A DNA stretch of 34,257 nt from Candidatus Falkowbacteria bacterium HGW-Falkowbacteria-2 (GCA_002841655.1 PHAH01000001.1:1-34257), one strand, 5' to 3'; positions 1-7,953 are shown, counted from the stretch's first letter. Notes: a model not told the origin generated them from the sequence alone. Translations and numbers: made by a program.

Positions 1-439
1 ACAGAAAGGTTATTATCACCCTTAGGTCATACATCGCTAAGGGCTGAGAAACCTCGTTAAGTGGGGCGATCATCTGCCACATAAGCATCGTGAAACCGAG
101 AAAAAAGAACAAAATAGAAAGGGTTAGCTTTAGTGGTCGATACTTCTTGTTCAGCTGTATTGATTGCAATAGTAACTGTCTCTGCATTAAGGCAGTTACA
201 AAGCAAGCGATTACACCAAGAGTGAAACTGATAATATATATTACCGGTGCTTCAGGAGGTAATTTTTCTCGTGAAACGTAATACACGATTATCATCATCA
301 GGGGGAAGCCAATAATGGTCGCTATTTTTATCACCAACCAAAGCAGGCTGAGAATATACTCTTTCGAGCCATACCGACTCATGCGCAACTGTACGCTAAT
401 TAAGTAGCAGAACAGAATTACTGTAGCAACAAAAATCAT
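1..439 (-). CDS. Multi-pass membrane protein, partial (C-terminus beyond left edge)
   Basis: The reading frame starts with ATG at 439 and runs open to base 1 (146 codons), so the C-terminus is missing. Four hydrophobic stretches are visible: residues 1-14, about 30-50, about 66-84 and about 104-122. A basic Gln/Arg/Lys-rich loop follows the third one. The start lies 13 bases after the stop of the membrane gene at 453-923, on the same strand, so the two are probably co-transcribed. Its layout resembles that neighbour and the gene at 1839-2366: an N-terminal helix, then helix pairs and a Q-x-L basic loop. No family is recognised and the function is unknown. The frame is convincing because it stays open with membrane-protein composition throughout. 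Confidence 0.7.
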   Translation of the reverse strand, partial: MIFVATVILFCYLISVQLRMSRYGSKEYILSLLWLVIKIATIIGFPLMMIIVYYVSREKLPPEAPVIYIISFTLGVIACFVTALMQRQLLLQSIQLNKKYRPLKLTLSILFFFLGFTMLMWQMIAPLNEVSQPLAMYDLRVIITFL

Positions 440-452
440 GTCTTATACTTTT

Positions 453-923
453 TTAGGTGAGTGATTGTTCATCAATTTTGTAAACTGGTTCTGCGGTTTT
501 ATAAGACATTATAAAACCAACAGAAGAAATAACGGCGTAAAGGGCAAAGAAGGAGCTCAGCCTGAAGTCGAGGTAGATAATGAGTGAAACTGACAGGCAT
601 AGACTAGCCAGAGTGGCACTATAGCGTCCAAACTTATACATAAAGTCTATTCGCCTTTTAATCAATTGATAATGGACAAGACTGCTTGTGGCGGCCACAT
701 AGGCGATTAGAGCGGTATATACCCGACTATCAATCGTACTTAACTGCAAAGCCAGCAGGGTGGCCGGCACGGCACACCATAGGATTCGAATTAAAGCCGC
801 TTTGGCAAAACCAGGGTCTGATTGCAGCCTCATCACCTTAATGGCAGTCCTGATTGCAATCACTGAAAAGAAAATCCCCGCTAACGCGAGAATAATAACT
901 AACATCGTGTTCATGGTGCTCAT
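453..923 (-). CDS. Small multi-pass membrane protein, unknown function
   Basis: 156 residues with about five hydrophobic segments: 5-27, 41-60, 67-83, 103-118 and 122-139. A basic loop (KRR near residue 90) sits before the fourth segment. Three in-frame ATGs lie close together at 923, 914 and 905, and no Shine-Dalgarno sequence decides between them. It is followed after 13 bases by the partial gene 1-439 with similar architecture. No terminator separates them, so this looks like a two-gene unit. There are no catalytic motifs. Together with 1-439 and 1839-2366 it forms a local group of lineage-specific membrane proteins that may be distant paralogues; this rests on shared topology rather than clear identity. 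Confidence 0.75.
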   Translation of the reverse strand: MSTMNTMLVIILALAGIFFSVIAIRTAIKVMRLQSDPGFAKAALIRILWCAVPATLLALQLSTIDSRVYTALIAYVAATSSLVHYQLIKRRIDFMYKFGRYSATLASLCLSVSLIIYLDFRLSSFFALYAVISSVGFIMSYKTAEPVYKIDEQSLT

Positions 924-1040
924 GGCTTGAAGTTTTTAGGTTATTGTTAAAGAATTACTAGAACATTAGTATATTATCAGGATTATGTCAATACTGCTGT
1001 TTTTACTTAAATTCTGTCAAAATTATTCTAATATAATAAA

Positions 1041-1066
1041 AAATAGACACCGCTAGGTGTCTATTT
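1041..1066 (-). terminator. Intrinsic terminator after the acidic protein gene
   Basis: Perfect 11-bp stem (AAATAGACACC / GGTGTCTATTT) with a GCTA loop. On the minus strand it is followed by a T-rich stretch. It lies 15 bases beyond the stop codon of 1082-1732. Confidence 0.8.
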
Positions 1067-1081
1067 ATATTGTATATTTTT

Positions 1082-1732
1082 CTAATTTGCACTTGGCTTA
1101 ATGAAATTGCGGATAATTGACCTGAAACTACGTTGTTTCTTAGCTTCAGGCATAGTCTTCAGATTATCACCAGCATGGCTTTCACGAAAAGCCTCTTGGC
1201 GCACATTAATTCGACTACCCTGCCCGCCATTCCTGAAACTTTCTGCCCGCATACGGCTATCTGCTGATTCAACAAGTTCCTCATATTTCTCTTCCTCCCC
1301 TTCCTCCATCATCATTTCAACATCCTTCACCGCCTCCACATCACTCATTATCTTTTCTCTTCCTTCCTCACGATTAATGGATATTGTCTTCTCACTGCCG
1401 GAAATAGAGGCAGCGCCGATGGGGCCAGAGACTTCCGGATTTAATTCTTCAATCTTGTAGTCGGCCAGGTTAGAGGCTAACTCAGAAGCAGGAAAACTTT
1501 CCTCAATTTCCTGATCTGCTTCCTCGCTTCCCTCTTCTTCCCCGAATCCCTCATATGAATTATCAGCAATATCTTCCACCGTTTTGTATCCATACTTAGG
1601 GTTATTAGCATCAACAATCTCTTCATCTTCATCAGCGGGTGTTTCACCCAACGGACGACGATTCTTTCGATCTAAGGCTTCATTTAATTGTGTGCCAAGA
1701 ATATTGGCCTCTACATTGAAATTTTCCTTCAT
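1082..1732 (-). CDS. Highly acidic, low-complexity hypothetical protein
   Basis: 216 residues. The N-terminal two thirds is rich in Glu and Asp, with runs such as EEEGSEEADQEIEE and MMMEEGEEEKYEE. The last 50 residues are basic (Arg/Lys-rich, ending RNFIKPSAN). There is no signal peptide, membrane helix or recognisable domain, so it is probably cytoplasmic and largely disordered or coiled-coil. It sits between two unlabelled membrane-protein genes and has its own downstream terminator. The acidic body with a basic tail could suit a nucleic-acid or protein scaffold, but that is speculation. The family is not recognised. Confidence 0.7.
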   Translation of the reverse strand: MKENFNVEANILGTQLNEALDRKNRRPLGETPADEDEEIVDANNPKYGYKTVEDIADNSYEGFGEEEGSEEADQEIEESFPASELASNLADYKIEELNPEVSGPIGAASISGSEKTISINREEGREKIMSDVEAVKDVEMMMEEGEEEKYEELVESADSRMRAESFRNGGQGSRINVRQEAFRESHAGDNLKTMPEAKKQRSFRSIIRNFIKPSAN

Positions 1733-1807
1733 AGAGTTAATGTAAATTATTGAATTCCCTCCTTACTATATATTTTGTAATCTGAAAGCAATTTTGTCAA
1801 TAAAAAA

Positions 1808-1827
1808 ACCCCTACTTAATGAGGGGT
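1808..1827 (-). terminator. Intrinsic terminator after 1839-2366
   Basis: Six-bp stem ACCCCT/AGGGGT with an 8-nt loop. On the minus strand it is followed by seven T residues (1802-1808). It starts 12 bases beyond the stop codon. Confidence 0.8.
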
Positions 1828-1838
1828 CAAATATTCTT

Positions 1839-2366
1839 CTAATCCATGATGCGATTAGTGCATTTAAAGCGTAGCGAAATGCAGGCACATATTGGCCTTA
1901 TCGCCAGCTTCAAACTTGAAAGGACGAAGAAAGTGATGAGAACAACCATCATTTCCATGGCATACAGATATATCAACGTAAGATCTTTATCCGCTTGCAA
2001 GTATTTGTACGCATAGCGAATAAACAATGTCAGACAAATAGCATGAACCATAATACTCGCTCCCCTAGCCATTGTCGCGCTCATTACCCTGTTTTGCGCA
2101 ATCAAATGGTGATGATATAGCGCGGAGGCAACACAGATGATTGCTACCGGCATGAAAACATAGGCACAATAGGCAAGGCTAATGAGACCGAGGTGGACCA
2201 GGAGAATAATCACAAAATACAAAATGATAGAAATGCACGCCGCCCAAATAAAGAGCTTAAAGTGCCAAGGGAAAGCCGGTTGAAAGGGATAGCGTCGATA
2301 AATACTCACAATTGAGTAAATACCGACAAAAGCTAGAGCAGCCAGTAGTAAATTTAATACTTCCAT
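1839..2366 (-). CDS. Small multi-pass membrane protein, unknown function
   Basis: 175 residues from the first ATG at 2366. The frame stays open to a TTG at 2420, but that extension is polar and has no start signal. Five hydrophobic helices are visible: about 2-22, 34-58, 62-82, 105-120 and 130-150. A His-rich turn (YHHHLIAQ) follows helix 3. The positions of the helices and of the Q-N-R basic loop resemble those of 453-923 and 1-439. The gene stands alone between two terminators (1808-1827 downstream, 2461-2482 upstream). No enzymatic motif is seen and the function is unknown. Confidence 0.72.
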   Translation of the reverse strand: MEVLNLLLAALAFVGIYSIVSIYRRYPFQPAFPWHFKLFIWAACISIILYFVIILLVHLGLISLAYCAYVFMPVAIICVASALYHHHLIAQNRVMSATMARGASIMVHAICLTLFIRYAYKYLQADKDLTLIYLYAMEMMVVLITFFVLSSLKLAIRPICACISLRFKCTNRIMD

Positions 2367-2460
2367 GATTACAAGGTTTATAGGGTTTGATGATTGATTT
2401 GTTTCAAAGGACAATGCCAAATACTATCATCAAATAATGGATTAGTAAAGGAATAACAAA

Positions 2461-2482
2461 AGACCCCCTGTGAAGGGGGTCT
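2461..2482 (-). terminator. Strong terminator after the S-layer-like gene
   Basis: Nine-bp GC-rich stem AGACCCCCT/AGGGGGTCT with a GTGA loop. T-rich tails are present in both directions. It lies 40 bases past the stop of 2522-6055. Confidence 0.88.
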
Positions 2483-2521
2483 TTTTGTTTGACTATATCT
2501 AATCTCTAAAGAGAATAAATA

Positions 2522-5500
2522 TTAGTTCTTAGACAAGGTCCAGGTCTGGGTATCCAATCCGGGTACATTGTAGCCATTAGCCCAAGTATAAGCGGAGATG
2601 GAAGCGCCATCAGACCAAGCGAAATTGCCGTCTAAGTCAGTTGTCAATGCTCCAGTCAAAGAATCGAAAGGAGTATCTTCAACAATCTTAGCAGTGATGG
2701 ATTCAGAACCAGTACCAGAAACACCTACAGTCGCAATAACTTCGAAGGTCTTAGTCGTGCCAGCGGCAACGATTTCAGGAGAAGCTAAAGTAATAGTCAG
2801 GTCGTCGCTATCAAGAGCAGCAGTTGCAGCCTTGTTGGCGCCATTAACCTTTAGGGTGTTGGTGGTAGTTGCCAAAGTTGCACTTGCAGTCTTACTGGTG
2901 AGCAAGGTGAAGCGACCAACGGTCACATCAGCATTTGCATCAGCAGTAACAGTGAACTTAGCGATTACCTTGTCACCAGCGTTTAAGAGAGTATCCGGTA
3001 AAGCTTGATAGGTAACGGTCGGGATAGTCTTGCGGATGATGAAGGTGGATGCAGTCAAGACAGCAGGATTGCCACCCTGGCCATCCAAAGTAACTGTCTG
3101 TTCAGCACCAGCGGAAGACTTAAACTTCACGCTTTCAACCTGTAACTGGAATGTCTTGTTAGTAGCAGTCGCATCATTCTCAATGTTGTTGAGAGAGAGG
3201 CGTACAGACAAGGTCTTAGAACCATTAGCTGGAACAACAATAGTGTTGTTAGCAATAGTAAACTTGCCAGCGCCATTAACTGGGACGAACTGATCGATTA
3301 AAGTGGAGCCATCATAAAGTTTGATAGCAGCAATTCTAGGATCAGCATCTACTCCCTCATCATTGCTGATGTTGATTTCACTTAAATTAGCGACATCATT
3401 AACAGCTGTGAGTTTAATCTGAGCGACTTCCTGGTCCATAGCCTTAGAAACTAAGAGACCATCAACAGGAGAATCACCACCAACTTCTACAGTCAAAGTA
3501 CCAGAAGCCTTAACCTGGAATTGAGTTGTTTGAGCAGTGTTTCCAGAGGAGATAACGGTACCGCGAGAATCTTGAGCATTAATTGTCATAACTGTAGCGA
3601 AGTAGCTATCAGTTACAGCTGAAGAATCAATAGTACCCTTAATCTCTAAGCTCTTAGTGGTATCTTTTGCAATGTTGACATTCAATGAAGAGAAGTTTGC
3701 ACCGCTCGATCCAAAGTCAACAGTATTGCCAACCTGAACGCCATCAACATAAAGCTTCATATCAGAGATAGCTGAAGCTAATGTAGCTGTAGTTGAGCCG
3801 ATATTGCCGCCAAAAGAAACGGAAGTAATTTTTACTTCATCGTTGGTGGCCTTTACAGTAAATTTACCGAAAGAGATATCGGTGCTACCAGCAACAACAG
3901 GCTTGTTGTTACCATAGCCGTCGTTGCGGACAGTAGTTAAAGCAGCTCCCTGTACAGTGAAGGTAGCGCCAGTTGCGCTTCCGCCAATAGTAGCAACGGA
4001 GTTACCAGACACTACGTATTCAGCGTTAAATCCGGTGAAAACATCGGTGCCAAGAATCTTGGCATAGAATGCAGAAGTGGCTGTGGCATTGCTTTTAGCT
4101 TTAACCATAACTCTCACTTCGTTATCACCCTTATTAAGGCTGATTGAGCTGTCGATATCTGCAGTCAACAAAGTAGTTGTGCTTACAGAAGGATCGAAAG
4201 AGTCAAGAAGAACTCCGTTAAGGAATACTCTGACGTTTTCGAACTGGTTGGTTGTAGTTGCAGTGGTTGCATCAGAACCATACCAAATCTTCATGCCATC
4301 AGCAACGACCTGTTCGTCAGCGCGAATGTTGGCAATTAAGACAACATTATCTGTGCCCTTAACGATAGTTGTGTCAGATGGAGAAGTGCTTTTCTTTGAG
4401 ATTGATACATTACCAGCCTCGATTGTTCTGATAGAGATCTGGTGAGCATCTGCTAAAACAGTGCTGGAATTTGTGGTGTAAGTATTTACGCCGAATCCAG
4501 TGCTTTTTTCATAAGCAACTAAGTCAGTAGACTTGTTTAACTCAAGAACAAAGCTGTTAAGACCGGTGTTTTCCTTAGAGATGATATCTCCTTTAACATA
4601 AAAGAGTTTGCTACCATCATCCTTCAAAAGGTCGAAACCTTCATTGAAGAAGAAAGTGACAAAGCGACCATCAACAGTATATCTGGAAGTTACCTTGTTA
4701 CCAGCATGTTCCAGGTAAAGATTCATGGTTGTTTTGGAAAGATCCTCAACACCATTGTTCTTTAAAGTGATGGAGCTCAATCTTACATCCTTAGCAGCGG
4801 TGCCGCCAGAAGTATTGAATCCGAGCTCAAAGCGACCCATGTCAACCTTCTCATCGCCAACCTTAATAGTGCTGGTAGCAACATTCATACCAGTCATAGC
4901 AAGCTTAGCAACATCATAAGCAATCAAAGACATTAAATTACCATTGATTGGGAATGAGCCGGTAACAGAAGCGGCAGTAGCACTAACTGCGGAAGCAGAA
5001 GCTACAGCGAGACCAATATTACCAGTGCCAGTGCCAGTTAAAGAAGCAACGAGATCGATGCCTAAGGTCTGACCAGCTGGGATGTTAAGAGCAGGAGAGA
5101 AAACTAAGATAGCTTCATCGTTCGAATTCATTGATTTCTTCGAAGCGATTACGTTACCGTTGTATTCAGCCCAAACTTTGTCTACATCATTGTAAGATGA
5201 AAGACCAATTCTCTTAACAGTAATTGAATTGATAGATACATTACCATCAGAAGCAGCGGTCAAGTTAACCTTAGTGAAAGGAACTCTAACGCCATTCTTC
5301 GGGATGGAAGTAGACATTGGGGTCTGTGAGCTTAAAGCTAAAGACAAACCAGAACCTGTGATTGGAGAACCAACGCCACCTGAAGGAGCTGAGAAAGTTT
5401 CAGCACCAGTGATGCTTGAACCAGAAGCGGTTAAAGTCATTGTGGTGGTAACAACATTGTTGAAGCTGAAGCGATTTGCATTGAATGCAGATTCGCTGGC

Positions 5501-6055
5501 AATCAAACGATAGTTGGTGCCATCAAAGTAATAGATGCTTGCGTTGTCAGCATTCTTCAATAAAGTACCAGCTGGGTAAGTACCAGAAGGTAATGGTGAG
5601 CCAACAGTGTAGTTGGTGAAGAATGAGTCAGCGACGTCGACGATGATCTTGTTCCAATTGGAACCGTACAAAGCGATAGCATCAGCTTCACTCTGGATCT
5701 TTCTTAAAACGCCATTAGGAGTAACAGCGTAAACAGAAGGATCGGTTGTGATTTTCACGAGCTTAGTGCCCGGTCTCATTGTAACGTTAGAACCTAACGG
5801 ATAGGTCTGTAATTCAGAAGCTGGGATGGTTACCACGCCGCTGAAGTCAGCATACCAAGAGAAATAAACGGATTCGCTTGGGAAGACATATCTTTTTCCA
5901 TCGGAGCCAAGGTAATAAACGGAGGACAAGCCATCCATTTTAATCAAATCACCAGCCTGTGCAGCAGCCTTAGCTGTATTCACAGTTAAACCGCTCATAG
6001 CGATGATTGACAATACCATTACGCCGATAGTTAAGAATTTGCGTAATTTTTTCAT
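2522..6055 (-). CDS. S-layer-like repetitive surface protein
   Basis: 1177 residues from ATG 6055 (MKKLRKFLT). The frame continues 17 codons upstream, but this ATG opens a perfect signal peptide: basic n-region, hydrophobic residues 7-25, then an AKA cleavage site at about 28-30. Residues 35-200 hold repeated short modules of the VYYLGSDGKRYVFPS type, with Tyr/Phe-rich beta strands, typical of large Parcubacterial surface proteins. Residues 240-1150 are a series of about 100-150-residue Ig-like beta domains, rich in Thr, Ser, Val and Asn, with recurring patterns such as KLYVDGVQVGN and KTLSVRL. Cys is almost absent, as in S-layer proteins. It is preceded by an unusually long gene-free leader (6107-6706) and closed by a strong terminator, both suiting a highly expressed lattice protein. 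The S-layer role is inferred from composition and size; adhesin is the main alternative. Confidence 0.85.
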   Translation of the reverse strand: MKKLRKFLTIGVMVLSIIAMSGLTVNTAKAAAQAGDLIKMDGLSSVYYLGSDGKRYVFPSESVYFSWYADFSGVVTIPASELQTYPLGSNVTMRPGTKLVKITTDPSVYAVTPNGVLRKIQSEADAIALYGSNWNKIIVDVADSFFTNYTVGSPLPSGTYPAGTLLKNADNASIYYFDGTNYRLIASESAFNANRFSFNNVVTTTMTLTASGSSITGAETFSAPSGGVGSPITGSGLSLALSSQTPMSTSIPKNGVRVPFTKVNLTAASDGNVSINSITVKRIGLSSYNDVDKVWAEYNGNVIASKKSMNSNDEAILVFSPALNIPAGQTLGIDLVASLTGTGTGNIGLAVASASAVSATAASVTGSFPINGNLMSLIAYDVAKLAMTGMNVATSTIKVGDEKVDMGRFELGFNTSGGTAAKDVRLSSITLKNNGVEDLSKTTMNLYLEHAGNKVTSRYTVDGRFVTFFFNEGFDLLKDDGSKLFYVKGDIISKENTGLNSFVLELNKSTDLVAYEKSTGFGVNTYTTNSSTVLADAHQISIRTIEAGNVSISKKSTSPSDTTIVKGTDNVVLIANIRADEQVVADGMKIWYGSDATTATTTNQFENVRVFLNGVLLDSFDPSVSTTTLLTADIDSSISLNKGDNEVRVMVKAKSNATATSAFYAKILGTDVFTGFNAEYVVSGNSVATIGGSATGATFTVQGAALTTVRNDGYGNNKPVVAGSTDISFGKFTVKATNDEVKITSVSFGGNIGSTTATLASAISDMKLYVDGVQVGNTVDFGSSGANFSSLNVNIAKDTTKSLEIKGTIDSSAVTDSYFATVMTINAQDSRGTVISSGNTAQTTQFQVKASGTLTVEVGGDSPVDGLLVSKAMDQEVAQIKLTAVNDVANLSEINISNDEGVDADPRIAAIKLYDGSTLIDQFVPVNGAGKFTIANNTIVVPANGSKTLSVRLSLNNIENDATATNKTFQLQVESVKFKSSAGAEQTVTLDGQGGNPAVLTASTFIIRKTIPTVTYQALPDTLLNAGDKVIAKFTVTADANADVTVGRFTLLTSKTASATLATTTNTLKVNGANKAATAALDSDDLTITLASPEIVAAGTTKTFEVIATVGVSGTGSESITAKIVEDTPFDSLTGALTTDLDGNFAWSDGASISAYTWANGYNVPGLDTQTWTLSKN

Positions 6056-6106
6056 AAGTAATAGATAAATCACTGACAGTTGTCCACACAATAGTAGCGA
6101 GAACAA

Positions 6107-6706
6107 ACTGTTAATGATGAAAGAATTCGTTTTAACATACGGATTTCTCTTCTCTCTTTACCTTTTTACATTCGAGGATTTTATCTTTGTCACTCGTGGT
6201 CTCATTCCAGCCACAGGAAGTTCAAATTTATAGATTGATCGGAATCCCGCTCCACCAACCAAGTCGGCAAGCAAGCTTTAAGACTGACATAACGATTAAG
6301 TACTGCCAGCCTCTTAGGCTTCTTTAGCCGAGGCTGGAGAAAAGCTTAACCAATCTACGGGGAACTTCTTGTAGCCTTCTTTTGACCAGAGAGCAACTTG
6401 GACTAAATCCATGTCTGCTTTGAGGTATTGAAGGCAGAAAAATCTTTCGGAAAAACGTTTCTAGTTAATAAGGAGCGATTACCTCCCACATAATTGGGAA
6501 TCGACCTTGACTAGGCTCGCTTTAACCCTGGGCCACCGGCTGCTGTAGAGTAATCCACTGCAGTCGGACTCGCCAGGATTTATTAGTTTATCTCCGTAGT
6601 GCAATCTAGATCGGAAGAGTTCAGTAATCTGATCTTCTAAAAAAGCATCGACTTCAGAGGCAAACTAATAAACACCGGCGAATACCAGTATTTAAGTTTC
6701 TAAATG
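6107..6706 (-). other. 600-bp gene-free, highly structured stretch: candidate long leader or ncRNA of the S-layer gene
   Basis: No convincing gene lies here, but long complementary segments do. 6579-6589 pairs with 6662-6672 (11 bp, perfect). 6306-6313 pairs with 6330-6337 (CCAGCCTC/GAGGCTGG), enclosing a GGCT/AGCC stem. 6231-6237 pairs with 6351-6357 (TAGATTG/CAATCTA), enclosing the previous domain. Further hairpins lie near 6490-6510 (TCCCA/TGGGA) and 6540-6570. This density suggests a folded RNA. On the minus strand it lies directly between the DUF5667 gene and the S-layer start. The hallmarks of RNase P, SRP, tmRNA and common riboswitches were looked for and not found. A 32-codon ORF (6314-6412, minus) overlaps the most structured part and is probably fortuitous. 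Confidence 0.55.
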
Positions 6707-7507
6707 TTATTTAATGAGCTCGCGCACTTCCTTAATCTTCTCCATGGCGCCGTTATATTCTTTATTATCAAACAAGGTTTTAGCTTCATCGAGAATCTCA
6801 TTGGCAGCCTTTACATCTTTAACTGGTTCAGTTTTGACTTCGAGAGTACCAGTAGCACTAGACGTGGCGGTGGTGGTTGGGGTAACAGTACCGTTGTTGA
6901 TTGAGAGCTGGAGACCAGCGCCATCTTTTTCAGTACCGGCAGAAATAATGATGCCATCTTCACTTACAGCTGAATCAGATACTTCAGGAGCAATGGCAGT
7001 TTTCTGGATGGCGGCGATACGGGCACGGACGGTATTAATTTCACGATCGAAGTTCTTATTGAGCTCGGCAACCTTCACTTCATTATGAGCTCCCTCTTCT
7101 GTTCTTGATAAAACTTCGGTAATCGCTTCAGCGTGATCAGCGGCAAACTTCACTTCTAATTTTGCCTTCTCTTCATTATTGAATACGGTTGAGAGTTTTG
7201 CCTTCTCCGAAATGATACGCGCGATGTATAGAGATTCATCCGGCTTCGCTCTATTAAAGGCGAGGTGACCAAAGGCGCTAGCGCCAGTGGCAAACAATAG
7301 TAAGGCACCTAAAACCAAGGCCGGTTGAGAGACGGTCATGGTGAAGCTACGAGCATCAATTAAGATGCGCTTCCAGACAGACAATTCCTTTACCCCAGAG
7401 TTAGAGATTTGGGATAGCAAAATCTCCCGGTTGCTTTTCAACCAGGCTGAATCAGGAGTTATCTTCTTGAGGTCCTTCAGTTGTTTGATGAAGTTATTCT
7501 CAGTCAT
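6707..7507 (-). CDS. DUF5667-type membrane-anchored protein
   Basis: 266 residues from ATG 7507; a TTG two codons earlier is the alternative. Residues 1-50 are a cytoplasmic segment with WLKSNREILLSQI, a pattern common in these proteins. A single membrane helix follows at about 60-78 (ALVLGALLLFATGASAF). The exterior part begins with the P-D-E-S-L-Y motif and an alpha-helical Glu/Lys/Ala-rich region (about 90-170), then a Thr/Ser-rich linker (about 205-225) and a terminal helix. In Patescibacteria, proteins of this kind often accompany ECF sigma factors, and one lies upstream at 8583-9173. That suggests an anti-sigma-like or envelope-sensing role, which is inferred. A TATACT box ends 7 bases before the ATG, so the transcript may be leaderless. 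Confidence 0.75.
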   Translation of the reverse strand: MTENNFIKQLKDLKKITPDSAWLKSNREILLSQISNSGVKELSVWKRILIDARSFTMTVSQPALVLGALLLFATGASAFGHLAFNRAKPDESLYIARIISEKAKLSTVFNNEEKAKLEVKFAADHAEAITEVLSRTEEGAHNEVKVAELNKNFDREINTVRARIAAIQKTAIAPEVSDSAVSEDGIIISAGTEKDGAGLQLSINNGTVTPTTTATSSATGTLEVKTEPVKDVKAANEILDEAKTLFDNKEYNGAMEKIKEVRELIK

Positions 7508-7598
7508 ACGCAATAGTATACGGATGAGTAGTCATTATGTTACAGTCCCCTGCTCCATTTCCGCCCGTCTTTATTGATGATTTCTCGCCCTACCTGAC

Positions 7599-7624
7599 TT
7601 AAGTCTAGAGATATGTGGACTTAA
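7599..7624. promoter_or_regulatory. Palindromic candidate operator, copy 1 (TTAAGTC-N12-GACTTAA)
   Basis: Inverted heptamers TTAAGTC (7599-7605) and GACTTAA (7618-7624) are 12 bases apart, exactly as in the copy at 9400-9425 in the leader of the HTH gene. It ends 15 bases before the -35 box at 7640 and lies about 90 bases upstream of the DUF5667 gene start. The left half is itself the 10-bp palindrome GACTTAAGTC. It is probably bound by a dimeric regulator. Confidence 0.6.
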
Positions 7625-7639
7625 GGTTGAAGATTGTAT

Positions 7640-7669
7640 TTGACCCGAGATTTCTCTAAATGATATAAT
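7640..7669 (+). promoter_or_regulatory. Promoter of candidate small RNA unit A
   Basis: TTGACC (7640-7645), 18-base spacer, TATAAT (7664-7669). It reads towards the hairpin at 7706-7733 with no ORF between. The -10 region GATATAATAATAGTGT is repeated base for base at 8465-8480. Confidence 0.65.
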
Positions 7670-7675
7670 AATAGT

Positions 7676-7736
7676 GTCGAGTCCGTTCCTGCTTCCTCAG
7701 TTAAAAAATAAGCACCCGAAAGGGTGCTTATTTAAT
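7676..7736 (+). ncRNA. Candidate small RNA, unit A (about 60 nt)
   Basis: A predicted start near 7676 is followed by about 30 nt of C/T-rich sequence beginning GTGTCGAGTCCGTTCCTGC, then the AAATAAGCACCC hairpin. The T-run after the hairpin is weak on this strand, so termination here is less certain than for unit B. No start codon plus frame is present. Promoter, body and hairpin are all related to unit B (8479-8547) and to the degenerate copy at 7954-8051. The function is unknown. Confidence 0.4.
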
Positions 7737-7771
7737 AGATATTTCGGGATTCTTATAGGCATGAACTTGAC
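7700..7771 (-). ncRNA. Candidate minus-strand small RNA complementary to the tRNA-like element
   Basis: A minus-strand promoter (TTGACT 7805-7800, 16-base spacer, TATAAT 7783-7778) predicts a start near 7771. The hairpin 7733-7706 with a TTTC loop and six T residues (7708-7703) predicts the end, giving a transcript of about 70 nt with no ORF. Its first 14 nt (GTCAAGTTCATGCC) are perfectly complementary to bases 7858-7871 as transcribed in the tRNA-like element. Five more pairs follow after a 2-nt bulge. Base pairing between the two RNAs is therefore possible. Expression is not shown by the sequence. Confidence 0.42.
7706..7733 (-). terminator. Terminator hairpin, family copy 1
   Basis: Twelve-bp stem AAATAAGCACCC/GGGTGCTTATTT with a 4-base loop. 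The T6 tail is on the minus strand (7708-7703). The same stem occurs at 8022-8049 and 8517-8544 in the opposite orientation. Confidence 0.8.
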
Positions 7772-7871
7772 CTTTATATTATAGCACTCTAAGGGTAAGA
7801 GTCAAGCAACCCAGAGCTGGGTGGACCCGCGGGGAATCGAACCCCGAGGCGATGAGTGTCAAGTTCATGCC
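7758..7871. repeat. 14-bp inverted repeat flanking the tRNA-like 3' half
   Basis: GGCATGAACTTGAC (7758-7771) and its exact reverse complement (7858-7871) are 86 bases apart. Each is extended by TCTTA/TAAGA after a 2-base offset. On the minus strand it would form a long stem closing over the T-arm. Confidence 0.7.
7778..7805 (-). promoter_or_regulatory. Promoter of the minus-strand small RNA
   Basis: TTGACT at 7805-7800, 16-base spacer, perfect TATAAT at 7783-7778. Confidence 0.6.
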
Positions 7872-7891
7872 TAAGACCACGTCGGGCCCAC
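7821..7891 (-). ncRNA. tRNA-like element without a D-arm (possible tmRNA-derived domain)
   Basis: Read on the minus strand, a nine-bp acceptor-like stem GTGGGCCCG/CGGGTCCAC (7891-7883 with 7829-7821) encloses a perfect T-arm, CGGGG-TTCGATT-CCCCG. It also encloses a hairpin GGCATGA/TCATCGCC with a 9-nt loop holding CUUGACA. A D-arm is lacking: only 14 nt precede the anticodon-like hairpin. CCA is not clearly encoded after the stem. The best anticodon reading (UGA, Ser) conflicts with the short variable loop, so this is not an ordinary tRNA. A T-arm without a D-arm is typical of tmRNA. An ACGGAATCGACA motif like the tmRNA 5' consensus lies upstream (antisense of 7989-8000), but a 186-nt tmRNA would be abnormally short and no normal tag frame is seen. 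Confidence 0.45.
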
Positions 7892-7953
7892 TAGAAATCA
7901 TTCTAGCAAATACGTGGTAACTGCAGGATAACAAGACGTTAACTATTTTATAA

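Noticed and set aside
2598..5513. Plus-strand frames opposite the S-layer-like gene
   Set aside because: They are antisense shadows caused by the Thr/Val/Ala-rich composition of the real gene on the other strand.
6314..6412. 32-codon ORF (MDLVQVALWSKEG...) in the S-layer leader
   Set aside because: It overlaps the most stable stems, has no start signal, and its end is inside a perfect hairpin. It could be a leader peptide, but nothing in the sequence favours that.
6610..6623. Resemblance to a sequencing adapter (AGATCGGAAGAG)
   Set aside because: Only 12 bases match, the following bases do not continue as an adapter, and the segment lies within the loop of a coherent 11-bp stem, so a chance match is more likely than contamination.
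7823..7889. tRNA-Ser(UGA)
   Set aside because: No D-arm can be folded and the variable loop is 5 nt, whereas serine tRNAs have a long variable arm.
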